The notes under the pieces: generated by a model
Databases searched by the model: none
What the model was told of the DNA's origin: nothing
The model's input: the letters and a program-made list of their open reading frames with translations, nothing else
Assembly (NCBI RefSeq): GCF_018688235.1
Contig: NZ_CP061313.1
Coordinates: 62,001-126,000, forward strand
Origin: Polynucleobacter sp. AP-Nino-20-G2
GTDB lineage: Bacteria; Pseudomonadota; Gammaproteobacteria; Burkholderiales; Burkholderiaceae
Direction of reading: 5' to 3'
DNA length: 64,000 nt
Program-made: the position numbers and the translations under genes
In this document: in pieces, positions 34,379 through 42,955 of the stretch
Position numbering within the stretch: position 1 is the first letter of the stretch
Layout of the letters: each line of letters starts with the position of its first letter

Positions 34379-34627
34379 ATGTTGCCAACCCCAGAACAAA
34401 TTGAGGGCTATATCAAACAAGGAATTGCTTGCACCCATATTAAGGTTGAAGGCGATGGCCAGCATTTTTTTGCCACCATTGTGAGTCCTGAATTTGAGGG
34501 TAAGCGTTTGATTCAGCGTCATCAGTTGGTGTATGGCGCAATGGGTGACCGCATGAAGGCTGAAGTGCATGCTTTGTCTATCAAAGCATTTACTCCTGAA
34601 GAATTTGCGCAGAACTCTGCAACATAA
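34379..34627 (+). CDS. ibaG: BolA-family protein IbaG (YrbA)
   Basis: An 82-residue BolA/YrbA protein: IEGYIKQGIACTHIKVEGDGQHFFATIVSPEFEGKRLIQRHQLVYGAMG, with the conserved histidine of the helix-turn segment (RHQLVY) that helps bind a shared Fe-S cluster with a monothiol glutaredoxin. Such a glutaredoxin, GrxD, is encoded at 55.5 kb. AGGAG precedes the ATG by 6 nt; a GTG directly upstream is the alternative start. The order mla-ibaG-murA is conserved with E. coli. Confidence 0.94.
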   Translation: MLPTPEQIEGYIKQGIACTHIKVEGDGQHFFATIVSPEFEGKRLIQRHQLVYGAMGDRMKAEVHALSIKAFTPEEFAQNSAT

Positions 34628-34660
34628 AATACTGAACGAGATTTTTACTGGAATAGATTC

Positions 34661-35935
34661 ATGGATAAATTACGAATGGTTGGCGGCACTCCGCTGAATG
34701 GAGAAGTCGCAATCGCCGGAGCTAAAAACGCGGCCCTACCAATTCTTTGTGCCTGTCTATTAACAGATCAAGCCATTACTTTGCATAACGTGCCAGATTT
34801 GCAAGATGTGCGAACCATGTTGAAGTTATTACAAGAAATTGGTGTGACGGTGACTTTCCCGGATGCCAATAATCGCAATCATGTTGTATTGAATGCGGGC
34901 AACATTAAGAGCTCAGAGGCCACCTATGAAATGGTGAAGACTATGCGCGCCTCGATTTTGGTTCTTGGGCCTTTGTTGGCCAGAATGCATAGTGCGAAAG
35001 TATCTCTCCCAGGTGGCTGCGCAATCGGTGCGCGTCCAGTGGATCAGCACATTAAGGGTCTCAAGGCGATGGGTGCCACCATCAAAATTAAGAGTGGCTA
35101 TATCCAGGCAGAAACTAAGTCACCCTCGGGTCGTTTGCAGGGCGCCTCTATTTTGACCGACATGATTACAGTGACTGGTACTGAGAATTTGCTCATGGCG
35201 GCTACTTTAGCTTCAGGCACCACCATTTTGGAAAATGCCGCAAGAGAGCCGGAAGTTGGTGACTTGGCAGAGCTGCTTGTCAAAATGGGCGCCAAAATTA
35301 CCGGTATTGGCAGCGATCGCTTGGTGATTGAGGGTGTTGAGAAGCTTCATAGCGCTGAACACTCTGTGATCGCCGATCGTATTGAGGCGGGCACTTTCTT
35401 ATGCGCGGTAGCTGCCGCTGGTGGCGAGGTATTAGTGAAGCATTGCCGACCAGACACTTTGGATGCGGTCATTGTGAAATTGAAAGAGGCTGGCTTGCAG
35501 ATGGAGGTGGGTCCAGATTGGATTAAGGCCTCGATGAAGGGTCGCCCGAAGGCGGTGAGTTTTCGTACTTCAGAGTACCCAGCCTTTCCAACAGACATGC
35601 AGGCGCAACTCATGGCTGTGAATGCCATAGCCGAGGGAAATGCCACCATTACTGAAACTATCTTTGAAAACCGCTTTATGCACGTTCAGGAGATGAATCG
35701 CCTGGGCGCGGATATCGCGATCGAGGGAAATACCGCTATTGCCCAAGGCGTAGAAAAGTTATCCGGGGCAGTGGTAATGGCGACGGATTTACGGGCATCT
35801 GCCAGTTTGGTAATCGCGGGTTTGGCGGCACAGGGCGAAACTCAGGTCGACCGAATTTATCACTTGGATCGTGGATACGACCGTATGGAGCAAAAGTTGA
35901 CCCTTCTAGGGGCCAACATTCAGCGAGTCAAGTGA
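34661..35935 (+). CDS. murA: UDP-N-acetylglucosamine 1-carboxyvinyltransferase
   Basis: A 424-residue enzyme that transfers enolpyruvate from PEP to UDP-GlcNAc, the first committed step of peptidoglycan synthesis. Visible: the N-terminal GGTPLNGEVAIAGAKNAALPIL with the conserved Lys-Asn pair, the active-site cysteine in LPGGCAIGARPVDQHI (Cys about 117, the fosfomycin target), and TDMQAQLMA with ENRFMHVQEMNRLGA toward the end. It starts 33 bp after ibaG and is followed by hisG. Confidence 0.98.
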   Translation: MDKLRMVGGTPLNGEVAIAGAKNAALPILCACLLTDQAITLHNVPDLQDVRTMLKLLQEIGVTVTFPDANNRNHVVLNAGNIKSSEATYEMVKTMRASILVLGPLLARMHSAKVSLPGGCAIGARPVDQHIKGLKAMGATIKIKSGYIQAETKSPSGRLQGASILTDMITVTGTENLLMAATLASGTTILENAAREPEVGDLAELLVKMGAKITGIGSDRLVIEGVEKLHSAEHSVIADRIEAGTFLCAVAAAGGEVLVKHCRPDTLDAVIVKLKEAGLQMEVGPDWIKASMKGRPKAVSFRTSEYPAFPTDMQAQLMAVNAIAEGNATITETIFENRFMHVQEMNRLGADIAIEGNTAIAQGVEKLSGAVVMATDLRASASLVIAGLAAQGETQVDRIYHLDRGYDRMEQKLTLLGANIQRVK

Positions 35936-35955
35936 GCCTGATAGATAATTAGTCC

Positions 35956-36582
35956 ATGAAGTTAACTTTAGCCCTCTCGAAGGGGCGCATCTTCGAAGAA
36001 ACCGCTGAGATCTTGTCCAAGATCGGTATTCGTCCGCTTGAAGACCCTGAAAAGTCTCGCAAACTCATTATTGAGACATCCAACCCTGATGTGCGCTTAA
36101 TTATTGTGCGCGCCTCTGATGTGCCAACCTATGTTCAATTTGGTGGCGCAGATTTTGGTGTGGCGGGTTTAGATGTCTTGATGGAAAACGGTACAGATGG
36201 CTTGTATGTTCCATTTGATTTAGATATCGCTAAATGCCGCATGTCGGTAGCTGTAAAAGAAGGTTTTGATTACGCTGCCGCAGTTAAACAAGGTTCCCGT
36301 CTTAAGGTTGCAACCAAATACGTGAATTGCGCACGTGAACACTTTGCCAATAAAGGTGTACACATCGATACGATTCATTTGTATGGCTCTATGGAGTTAG
36401 CCCCATTAGTCGGCTTGGCTGATGCGATTGTGGATTTAGTTTCCACGGGAAATACATTGCGTGCAAATGGCTTGGTTGAGGTTGAGCCTATTGCTGATAT
36501 CAGCGCACGCTTGGTTGTGAACCAAGCTTCTTACAAGCGCAAACGTACGCAGTTACAACCATTCTTTGAATTGCTGAAGTAA
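35956..36582 (+). CDS. hisG: ATP phosphoribosyltransferase, short form
   Basis: A 208-residue catalytic subunit for the first step of histidine synthesis (ATP plus PRPP). Visible: LTLALSKGRIFEETAEIL and the PRPP-binding LVGLADAIVDLVSTGNTLRANGL (about 152-174). It is the short HisG_S form, lacking the C-terminal regulatory domain of long HisG, so it should need the HisRS-like partner HisZ, which is not in this window. It begins the his cluster 20 bp after murA. Confidence 0.97.
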   Translation: MKLTLALSKGRIFEETAEILSKIGIRPLEDPEKSRKLIIETSNPDVRLIIVRASDVPTYVQFGGADFGVAGLDVLMENGTDGLYVPFDLDIAKCRMSVAVKEGFDYAAAVKQGSRLKVATKYVNCAREHFANKGVHIDTIHLYGSMELAPLVGLADAIVDLVSTGNTLRANGLVEVEPIADISARLVVNQASYKRKRTQLQPFFELLK

Positions 36583-36596
36583 TAAAGAAAACTTAC

Positions 36597-37916
36597 ATGT
36601 CTACCGCACAAGTCAAACGTCTTCATAGCCAGGATGCAGGGTTTAAAGAAACTCTGCTCTCTAGCCTTTCTTTGCCGATGGCTGATGATGAGGCGATTGA
36701 TGCTGCCGTAGTGAAAATTTTGGCCCGAGTGAAAGAAGATGGCGATGCTGCAGTTCTTGATTTCACAAAACAATTTGATCGCTTAAATGTTTCTACTATT
36801 GCCGAGCTAGAAATTTCTCGCGAAGAATTAAAAAAGGCCTATGAAGGTTTATCGGCCGAACAAAAAAATGCTCTCGATATCGCTGCGCAGCGTGTGCGTG
36901 CGTATCACGAGAAGCAAAAGATTGAGGCGGGCTGCCATTCCTGGGAATATGAAGAGGTAGATGGCACGCGCTTAGGTCAAAAGGTGACTGCATTGGATCG
37001 CGTAGGAATTTATGTTCCTGGCGGCAAAGCTGCTTACCCATCCTCTGTTCTGATGAATGCGATTCCAGCAAAGGTTGCTGGCGTACCAGAGGTCATCATG
37101 GTGGTGCCAACTCCAGATGGGGCGCGTAACCCATTGGTATTGGCTGCGGCTTGGTTGGCGGGTGTTGACCGTGTCTTTACGATCGGTGGGGCACAGGCGG
37201 TAGGTGCTCTAGCGTATGGAACGAAAACGATTCCGCCGGTCGATAAAATTGTTGGCCCTGGTAATGCCTATGTCGCTGCCGCGAAGCGCAGAGTATTTGG
37301 TATTGTGGGCATTGACATGATCGCTGGCCCATCAGAAATCCTGGTGTTATGCGACGGTTCAAGCAATCCTGATTGGATTGCGATGGATTTGTTTTCTCAG
37401 GCTGAGCATGATGAGTTGGCGCAGTCTATCTTGCTGTGTCCCGATACGCAATTTATTGAGCAGGTACAAGCAAGCATTAATCGTTTATTGCCTGAGATGC
37501 CTCGGAAGAAAGTCATTGAAGCATCGCTGACTAATCGTGCCTTGCTGATCCAAGTAAAGGATATGGCTGAAGCATGTGAGATTGCGAATGCTATTGCCGC
37601 AGAGCATTTAGAGATTTGCGCAAAGGATGCGCGTAAGTGGGCAGAATCGATTCGTCACGCTGGCGCTATCTTCATGGGCAACTTCACCAGTGAATCTTTG
37701 GGTGATTACTGCGCAGGACCAAACCACGTTTTACCAACTGCTCGCACGGCACGCTTCTCTTCGCCACTAGGTGTTTATGACTTTATTAAACGTTCTAGCA
37801 TGATTGAAGTAAGCGAGGCAGGCGCTCAGACTTTGGGTGCGGTAGCTAGCACTCTGGCGCATGGCGAGGGATTACAAGCTCATGCTCGCGCAGCTGAGAT
37901 GCGCCTGAAGAAATAA
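36597..37916 (+). CDS. hisD: Histidinol dehydrogenase
   Basis: A 439-residue zinc- and NAD-dependent enzyme that oxidises histidinol to histidine. Visible: GQKVTALDRVGIYVPGGKAAYPSSVLM (about 123-149), the block VDKIVGPGNAYVAAAKRRVFG, DMIAGPSEILVL, and FSQAEHDELAQSILL with metal-binding residues; the C-terminal AGPNHVLPTARTARFSSPLGV is conserved. It follows hisG after 14 bp. Downstream the cluster is interrupted by hisC in opposite orientation. Confidence 0.98.
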   Translation: MSTAQVKRLHSQDAGFKETLLSSLSLPMADDEAIDAAVVKILARVKEDGDAAVLDFTKQFDRLNVSTIAELEISREELKKAYEGLSAEQKNALDIAAQRVRAYHEKQKIEAGCHSWEYEEVDGTRLGQKVTALDRVGIYVPGGKAAYPSSVLMNAIPAKVAGVPEVIMVVPTPDGARNPLVLAAAWLAGVDRVFTIGGAQAVGALAYGTKTIPPVDKIVGPGNAYVAAAKRRVFGIVGIDMIAGPSEILVLCDGSSNPDWIAMDLFSQAEHDELAQSILLCPDTQFIEQVQASINRLLPEMPRKKVIEASLTNRALLIQVKDMAEACEIANAIAAEHLEICAKDARKWAESIRHAGAIFMGNFTSESLGDYCAGPNHVLPTARTARFSSPLGVYDFIKRSSMIEVSEAGAQTLGAVASTLAHGEGLQAHARAAEMRLKK

Positions 37917-37945
37917 ATACGTAGCCTGTTTAAAAACCAAAGCGG

Positions 37946-37970
37946 TAAATCCATCAATGCAATGGATTTA
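37946..37970. terminator. Hairpin between convergent hisD and hisC
   Basis: TAAATCCAT (37946-37954) and ATGGATTTA (37962-37970) form a perfect 9-bp inverted repeat with a 7-nt loop. The hisC stop codon (complement of 37968-37970) lies in one arm. There is no T-run on the plus side, so its terminator strength is doubtful. Confidence 0.45.
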
Positions 37971-39041
37971 AGTGCCCGCCAGAATTTCTTTCAGGGCCGC
38001 GACTAATTCATTGCTTTGCTCATCAGTGCCAATCGTAATCCGCAAAAATTCTTCAATACGTGGCGATTTAAAGTGGCGCACGATAATGCCTCGATCACGT
38101 AATGCCTGATATAGCTTCCCACCAGCATGTTTTGGATGGCGCGTAAAAATAAAGTTTGCGCTAGAGGGCAGCGTTTCAAAACCGAGGGATGCTAATTCAC
38201 TCACCAAGCGTTCACGGGTGTCAATGACCTTGGCAGTCGTAGTCTCTAGGTGTGCCTGATCTTGAATGGCGGCGATCGCACCAGCCTGAGCTAAGCGACC
38301 CAATGGATAAGAGTTAAAGCTATTCTTTACGCGCTCTAGACCCTCGATGAGTGAAGGGTGTCCCACTGCAAAGCCAACACGTAGGCCAGCTAAGGCGCGT
38401 GATTTGGAAAGGGTATGAACGACGAGCAAGTTTTCTGGGCAGTTTGGTCCACAAAGCAGGGGAATGCAGGATTCAGTGCCATAGTCCACATAAGCTTCGT
38501 CAATCACCACTACGGAATCCTGATTCTTCCGGAGAAGGGCCTCGATGTCCGTCCGAGGAATGGCTCTTCCAGTCGGGGCATTAGGGTTCGGGAAAATGAC
38601 GCCGCCATTGGGGGTTTTGAAGTCGCCAACCTGAACCTCAAACTGCGGCCCTAGAGGAATCGCTTCGTAACTGATACCAAATAACTTGCAATAGACTGGA
38701 TAGAAGCTATAGGTAATGTCCGGAAATTGGACAGGCTTCTCTTGTTTCAGTAGGCCTAAGAAAACGTGCGCCAAGACCTCGTCTGAGCCATTTCCCAGAA
38801 ATACCTGTTTTGGGTCTAATCCGTGTAAATCAGCAATAGCCTTCTTAAGAAGAGCGCCTTCTGGGTCTGGGTAAAGCCTTAAATCTTCATTATTTTGCTG
38901 GCTAATAGCAGCCAGAGCCTTGGGGGATGGTCCATAAGGACTCTCATTGGTATTAAGCTTTACCAGCCGCTCCATTTGCGGCTGTTCCCCTGGAACATAA
39001 GGGGTGAGGGTCTGAATAACGGGGCTCCAAAAGCGGCTCAT
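37968..39041 (-). CDS. hisC: Histidinol-phosphate aminotransferase
   Basis: A 357-residue class II aminotransferase that makes histidinol phosphate. Visible: VKLNTNESPYGPSPKAL near the N-terminus, GNGSDEVLAHVF, FPNPNAPTGRAIP, VVIDEAYVDYG, and the cofactor lysine in VHTLSKSRALAGLRVGF (about 226-242). The identity is supported by location in the his cluster. It is the only his gene on the minus strand, between hisD and hisB, so it needs its own promoter in the 128-bp gap upstream. ATG 39041 has no clear Shine-Dalgarno sequence. Confidence 0.94.
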   Translation of the reverse strand: MSRFWSPVIQTLTPYVPGEQPQMERLVKLNTNESPYGPSPKALAAISQQNNEDLRLYPDPEGALLKKAIADLHGLDPKQVFLGNGSDEVLAHVFLGLLKQEKPVQFPDITYSFYPVYCKLFGISYEAIPLGPQFEVQVGDFKTPNGGVIFPNPNAPTGRAIPRTDIEALLRKNQDSVVVIDEAYVDYGTESCIPLLCGPNCPENLLVVHTLSKSRALAGLRVGFAVGHPSLIEGLERVKNSFNSYPLGRLAQAGAIAAIQDQAHLETTTAKVIDTRERLVSELASLGFETLPSSANFIFTRHPKHAGGKLYQALRDRGIIVRHFKSPRIEEFLRITIGTDEQSNELVAALKEILAGT

Positions 39042-39169
39042 GAGGGACTCTGGTCAAAAATTAGCAAAAAATACAATAAATACAATGAAGCAAACTCGGC
39101 ATTTATATCTGCACTAGGAATGATATTATGAGGCTTCAATCAACACTTCGCCTCGCGGCGCACTGAAGC
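39042..39169. promoter_or_regulatory. Divergent intergenic region hisC/hisB
   Basis: This gap must promote hisC leftward and probably hisB rightward. A TATTAT (39124-39129) is a possible -10 box for hisB, without a good -35. Two nested hairpins precede the hisB start: GCTTCA (39133-39138) with TGAAGC (39164-39169), and CGCC/GGCG (39149-39152 and 39157-39160). The AT-rich part at 39060-39090 could hold the hisC promoter. No operator was recognised. Confidence 0.35.
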
Positions 39170-39757
39170 ATGCGGCAAGCCGACGTTACCCGAAATACTT
39201 CGGAAACCAAAATTCAAATTGCTATCAATTTAGATGGCACTGGAAAAGCTGAGCTGGCCTCTGGCGTTCCGTTTTTAGATCATATGCTCGATCAGATTGC
39301 CCGTCACGGCATGATCGACCTTAAAGTAGTCGCCAAAGGCGATACCCATATTGATGATCACCACACAGTGGAGGATGTAGGCATCACTTTGGGTCAAGCA
39401 TTCGCTAAGGCGGTGGGCGATAAAGCGGGTATTACCCGTTATGGCCACTCTTATGTCCCTTTGGATGAAACTTTATCTCGCGTAGTGATCGATTTTTCAG
39501 GTCGCCCTGGTTTGGAATTCAATGTTCCATTTACCCGTGCGCGAGTAGGTGATTTTGATGTGGATCTCAGTATTGAATTCTTCCGCGGCTTTGTGAATCA
39601 CGCCGGAGTGACTTTACACATCGACAATTTATGCGGCATTAATGCCCACCACCAGATTGAAACCGTGTTTAAGGCCTTTGGTCGTGCATTACGCATGGCT
39701 TTAGAGCTCGACCCACGCGCTTCCGGTGTCGTTCCTTCTACTAAGGGCAGTCTCTGA
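39170..39757 (+). CDS. hisB: Imidazoleglycerol-phosphate dehydratase
   Basis: A 195-residue monofunctional HisB, without the phosphatase domain of the E. coli fusion. Visible: RNTSETKIQIAINLDGTG, GVPFLDHMLDQIARHG, DTHIDDHHTVEDVGI and the second metal site NAHHQIETVFKAFGRAL. The histidines bind two manganese ions. The start ATG 39170 gives the normal N-terminus, but a ribosome-binding site is not evident because the stem TGAAGC abuts it. hisH follows after 71 bp. Confidence 0.97.
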   Translation: MRQADVTRNTSETKIQIAINLDGTGKAELASGVPFLDHMLDQIARHGMIDLKVVAKGDTHIDDHHTVEDVGITLGQAFAKAVGDKAGITRYGHSYVPLDETLSRVVIDFSGRPGLEFNVPFTRARVGDFDVDLSIEFFRGFVNHAGVTLHIDNLCGINAHHQIETVFKAFGRALRMALELDPRASGVVPSTKGSL

Positions 39758-39828
39758 TCTAAAACGCTTCTAGTGCTAAATAGAAGATAGAAGACTGCCA
39801 AAGAACACTACAGAGCATAGGTCAACAG

Positions 39829-40491
39829 TTGGCGCAAACAATTGCGATCGTAGATTACGGAATGGGAAACCTACGTTCCGTATATCAGGCCTTTCATCAT
39901 GTGGCGCCAGACGCCAATGTTGTGATTGCGCGCACCCCTGAAGAAATTATTGCCGCGGAGCGAGTTGTGCTTCCGGGGCAAGGCGCGATGCCTGATTGCA
40001 TGAAACATTTAGAAGAGTCGGGCTTGCTGGAAGCCTTGCTTGATGCGGCTAAAAACAAACCACTATTAGGTGTTTGCGTAGGTGAGCAAATGCTATTTGA
40101 TCAAAGCGCTGAAGTGCGCTCTAGTTCGGGTAGCGCATGGACGCCTTGCTTAGGTTTAATTCCTGGAGAGGTCCGCCGTTTTGAGTTGGCCGGTAAGTTA
40201 CAACCAGATGGCTCCGCTTACAAGGTGCCACATATGGGTTGGAATCAAGTACGGCAGGATCGTGAGCACCCAATCTGGAGTGGCATTCCCGATATGACCA
40301 GCTTCTACTTTGTTCATAGTTACTATGTTGTGCCAGCGCGTAAAGAAGATATTGCTGGCTCTACAGAATATGGCGATTGGTTTACTTCTGCTGTTGCAAA
40401 GGATAATATTTTTGCAACCCAATTTCATCCAGAAAAAAGTGCAGAATACGGATTAAAGCTCTACAAAAATTTTGTTTCTTGGCAACCTTAA
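39829..40491 (+). CDS. hisH: Imidazole glycerol phosphate synthase, glutaminase subunit
   Basis: A 220-residue class I amidotransferase supplying ammonia to HisF. It begins at TTG (AQTIAIVDYGMGNLRSVYQA); the next Met is already inside the conserved DYGMGN motif, so TTG is the best start. Visible: oxyanion strand VVLPGQGA, nucleophile Cys in LLGVCVGEQMLF (about 84), and the His-Glu pair in TQFHPEKS. The GVCVGEQ nucleophile elbow differs from the E. coli form GICLGMQ, but as I recall is usual in betaproteobacteria. Confidence 0.95.
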   Translation: MAQTIAIVDYGMGNLRSVYQAFHHVAPDANVVIARTPEEIIAAERVVLPGQGAMPDCMKHLEESGLLEALLDAAKNKPLLGVCVGEQMLFDQSAEVRSSSGSAWTPCLGLIPGEVRRFELAGKLQPDGSAYKVPHMGWNQVRQDREHPIWSGIPDMTSFYFVHSYYVVPARKEDIAGSTEYGDWFTSAVAKDNIFATQFHPEKSAEYGLKLYKNFVSWQP

Positions 40492-40511
40492 TACTTTTCT
40501 AACGTCCCGCT

Positions 40512-41273
40512 ATGCTGCTCATTCCCGCAATTGACTTAAAAGATGGCCACTGTGTTCGACTCGAACAAGGTGACATGGATAAAGCCACTGTTTTTTCTGA
40601 GGACCCGGGCGCGATGGCCACGCATTGGATCAGCAAAGGCGCGCGCCGTTTACATCTCGTCGATCTCAATGGCGCATTTGCAGGCAAGCTGAAGAATGAG
40701 TCTGCGATTAAATCGATTCTCAAAGCAGTCGGCGATGAAATTCCGGTGCAGCTCGGTGGTGGTATTCGTGATTTAGAAACCATTGAACGTTTATTGGATG
40801 ATGGTATTAGCACCGTCATTATTGGAACTGCCGCGGTCAAGAGCCCGGGATTTGTGCAAGATGCTTGCACGGCTTTCCCTGGACACATCATGGTGGGTCT
40901 AGATGCACGCGATGGCAAAGTGGCGACAGATGGTTGGAGCAAGATTACTGGCCACGAAGTGATCGACCTTGCTAAGAAATTTGAAGATTATGGTGTTGAG
41001 GCGATTATCTACACCGACATTGGTCGCGATGGCATGCTCAAGGGCGTCAATATGGATGCCACGATTAAATTAGCGCAAGCCATTCGTATTCCTGTGATTG
41101 CTAGCGGTGGTTTATCAAACAATCAAGATATCGAAGCGCTATGCGAGGCAGAAGCCGAGGGCATTATGGGCGTGATTGCTGGCCGCTCAATTTATGCTGG
41201 CGATTTAGATTTAACCGCGGCGCAAAAATATGCCGATGAGTTAACACTGAAGTTTGCTAAGAAAATTATCTAG
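40512..41273 (+). CDS. hisA: Phosphoribosylformimino-AICAR ribotide isomerase
   Basis: A 253-residue (beta/alpha)8-barrel isomerase (ProFAR isomerase). Visible: LLIPAIDLKDGHCVRLEQGD with the first catalytic aspartate, QLGGGIRDLETIE, YTDIGRDGMLKGVN with the second aspartate, and IASGGLSNNQDIEAL; the two phosphate-binding half-barrel repeats are typical. It is followed by the structurally related hisF after 11 bp. Confidence 0.98.
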   Translation: MLLIPAIDLKDGHCVRLEQGDMDKATVFSEDPGAMATHWISKGARRLHLVDLNGAFAGKLKNESAIKSILKAVGDEIPVQLGGGIRDLETIERLLDDGISTVIIGTAAVKSPGFVQDACTAFPGHIMVGLDARDGKVATDGWSKITGHEVIDLAKKFEDYGVEAIIYTDIGRDGMLKGVNMDATIKLAQAIRIPVIASGGLSNNQDIEALCEAEAEGIMGVIAGRSIYAGDLDLTAAQKYADELTLKFAKKII

Positions 41274-41284
41274 AGTAATTATCA

Positions 41285-42043
41285 GTGCTAACCAAGAGAA
41301 TCATTCCTTGTCTTGATGTCACCGCAGGGCGCGTTGTTAAAGGGGTGAACTTTGTTGGTTTGCGTGATGCTGGCGATCCCGTTGAGATTGCGAAGCGTTA
41401 TGACACGCAAGGTGCAGATGAGCTCACTTTCTTGGATATCACCGCTACCTCTGATGGGCGCGATCTGATTTTGCACATCATTGAAGATGTTGCTTCCCAA
41501 GTATTTATTCCTCTGACGGTTGGCGGTGGCGTGCGTGCTGTTGCAGATGTGCGCCGTTTATTAAATGCGGGCGCAGACAAGGTGAGCATGAATTCATCTG
41601 CAGTAGCCAACCCTGATTTAGTTTCTGATGCGGCTGCTTATTACGGCTCCCAATGTATTGTTGTGGCAATTGACGCTAAAAAAACTGAGGCAGGTAATTG
41701 GGAGGTCTTTACCCATGGCGGCAGAACGGCGACTGGTATGGATGTAGTGGCATGGGCATCTGAAGTTGCTCAGCGTGGCGCTGGAGAAATCCTTCTGACG
41801 AGCATGAACCGGGATGGCAGTAAAGATGGTTTTGATCTTGAGTTAACTGCTGCTGTAAGTGATGCTGTGAGTGTGCCAGTCATTGCTTCTGGTGGCGTGG
41901 GTAATTTACAGCACTTGGTGGACGGTATTACTAAAGGCCATGCTGATGCCGTGCTAGCTGCTAGCATTTTTCATTATGGTGAATACACCGTTGGCCAGGC
42001 AAAAGAATATATGGCTAGCCAGGGCATCCCTGTTCGCATCTAA
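41285..42043 (+). CDS. hisF: Imidazole glycerol phosphate synthase, cyclase subunit
   Basis: A 252-residue (beta/alpha)8 barrel that uses ammonia from HisH to form imidazole glycerol phosphate and AICAR. It starts at GTG (LTKRIIPCLDVTAGRVVKGVNF), with the first catalytic Asp in CLDV. Also visible: LTVGGGVRAVADVRRLL, VAIDAKKTEAGNWEVFTHGGR, LLTSMNRDGSKDGFD (second catalytic Asp) and IASGGVGNLQHL. The length is normal. Confidence 0.97.
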   Translation: MLTKRIIPCLDVTAGRVVKGVNFVGLRDAGDPVEIAKRYDTQGADELTFLDITATSDGRDLILHIIEDVASQVFIPLTVGGGVRAVADVRRLLNAGADKVSMNSSAVANPDLVSDAAAYYGSQCIVVAIDAKKTEAGNWEVFTHGGRTATGMDVVAWASEVAQRGAGEILLTSMNRDGSKDGFDLELTAAVSDAVSVPVIASGGVGNLQHLVDGITKGHADAVLAASIFHYGEYTVGQAKEYMASQGIPVRI

Positions 42044-42075
42044 GGTGCGACATACATAAGTACAGAGAAAAATTA

Positions 42076-42477
42076 ATGAGCACCTTCACTCCTATCCCCT
42101 CTTTAGAGGCTGGCCCATGGCTAGACGCTGTTACCTGGAATGAACAGGGCTTGGTTCCGGTGATTGCCCAGGAGCTAGGTAGCAAAGATGTTTTGATGAT
42201 GGCTTGGATGAATCGGGACGCGTTATTAGCAACCCTGCGTTTAGGCGAGGCCGTGTATTGGACCCGCTCAAGACAAAAGCTGTGGCACAAGGGCGAGGAA
42301 TCGGGTCATACTCAAAAAGTAAAAGAAATTCGCCTAGACTGCGATGGCGATACGATTTTGCTTTTGGTGGAGCAAAAAGATGGGATTGCTTGTCATACTG
42401 GCGAGCACAGCTGTTTCTTCTTGGGATGGGATTCGGCTAGCAATAGCTGGATTGATGAATCCAAGTCAAAGAAGTAA
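42076..42477 (+). CDS. hisI: Phosphoribosyl-AMP cyclohydrolase
   Basis: A 133-residue stand-alone cyclohydrolase, the third step of the pathway. Visible: GLVPVIAQELGSKDVLMMAWMNRDALL, YWTRSRQKLWHKGEESGHTQKV, and the metal-binding DCDGDTILLLVEQ with HTGEHSCFF. In E. coli this is fused to the pyrophosphohydrolase; here hisE is a separate gene 40 bp downstream. Confidence 0.97.
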   Translation: MSTFTPIPSLEAGPWLDAVTWNEQGLVPVIAQELGSKDVLMMAWMNRDALLATLRLGEAVYWTRSRQKLWHKGEESGHTQKVKEIRLDCDGDTILLLVEQKDGIACHTGEHSCFFLGWDSASNSWIDESKSKK

Positions 42478-42517
42478 AGAGACGATCTTGGATCGATAAA
42501 AGACATAAAATCGCTCT

Positions 42518-42919
42518 ATGACTAGTTCAGCGCAAACCCCTGCAAATTTAGATTCCGCATTAGCCCATTTGGCTGATGTGGTCGATCGGCGACGTGATGC
42601 CTTCAAGGCTGGCCAAGCGGATCCAAAGACTTCCTACACCGCTTTGCTCTTTTCTAAGGGCGATGATGGGATCTTGAAAAAGATTGGTGAAGAGGCCACT
42701 GAGGCGGTCATGGCGGCCAAAGATGCACGAAATGCCAATTTAGCGCCCGAGCAGCAAAAACTCCTAGTTGGTGAAATGGCTGATCTCTGGTTTCACTGCA
42801 TGATTGCGCTTTCTCAGTTTGGATTGCGCCCAGAGGATGTTCTTGCTGAGTTAACTCGCCGTCTTGGTACTTCTGGAATAGAAGAGAAGGCGGCTAGAAA
42901 AGCTGCTGGTAAAGAGTAA
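42518..42919 (+). CDS. hisE: Phosphoribosyl-ATP pyrophosphohydrolase
   Basis: A 133-residue MazG-like all-alpha pyrophosphohydrolase, the second step of histidine synthesis. Visible: LAHLADVVDRRRDAF, SYTALLFSKGDDGILKKIGEEATEAVMAAKD with the acidic metal-binding residues, and GEMADLWFHCMIAL. The short N-terminal tail is variable. It closes the his genes and is followed by a HIT-family gene after 36 bp. Confidence 0.96.
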   Translation: MTSSAQTPANLDSALAHLADVVDRRRDAFKAGQADPKTSYTALLFSKGDDGILKKIGEEATEAVMAAKDARNANLAPEQQKLLVGEMADLWFHCMIALSQFGLRPEDVLAELTRRLGTSGIEEKAARKAAGKE

Positions 42920-42955
42920 ATACAGATAAATCTATCCATTAGTAGAGGCCAAAGC

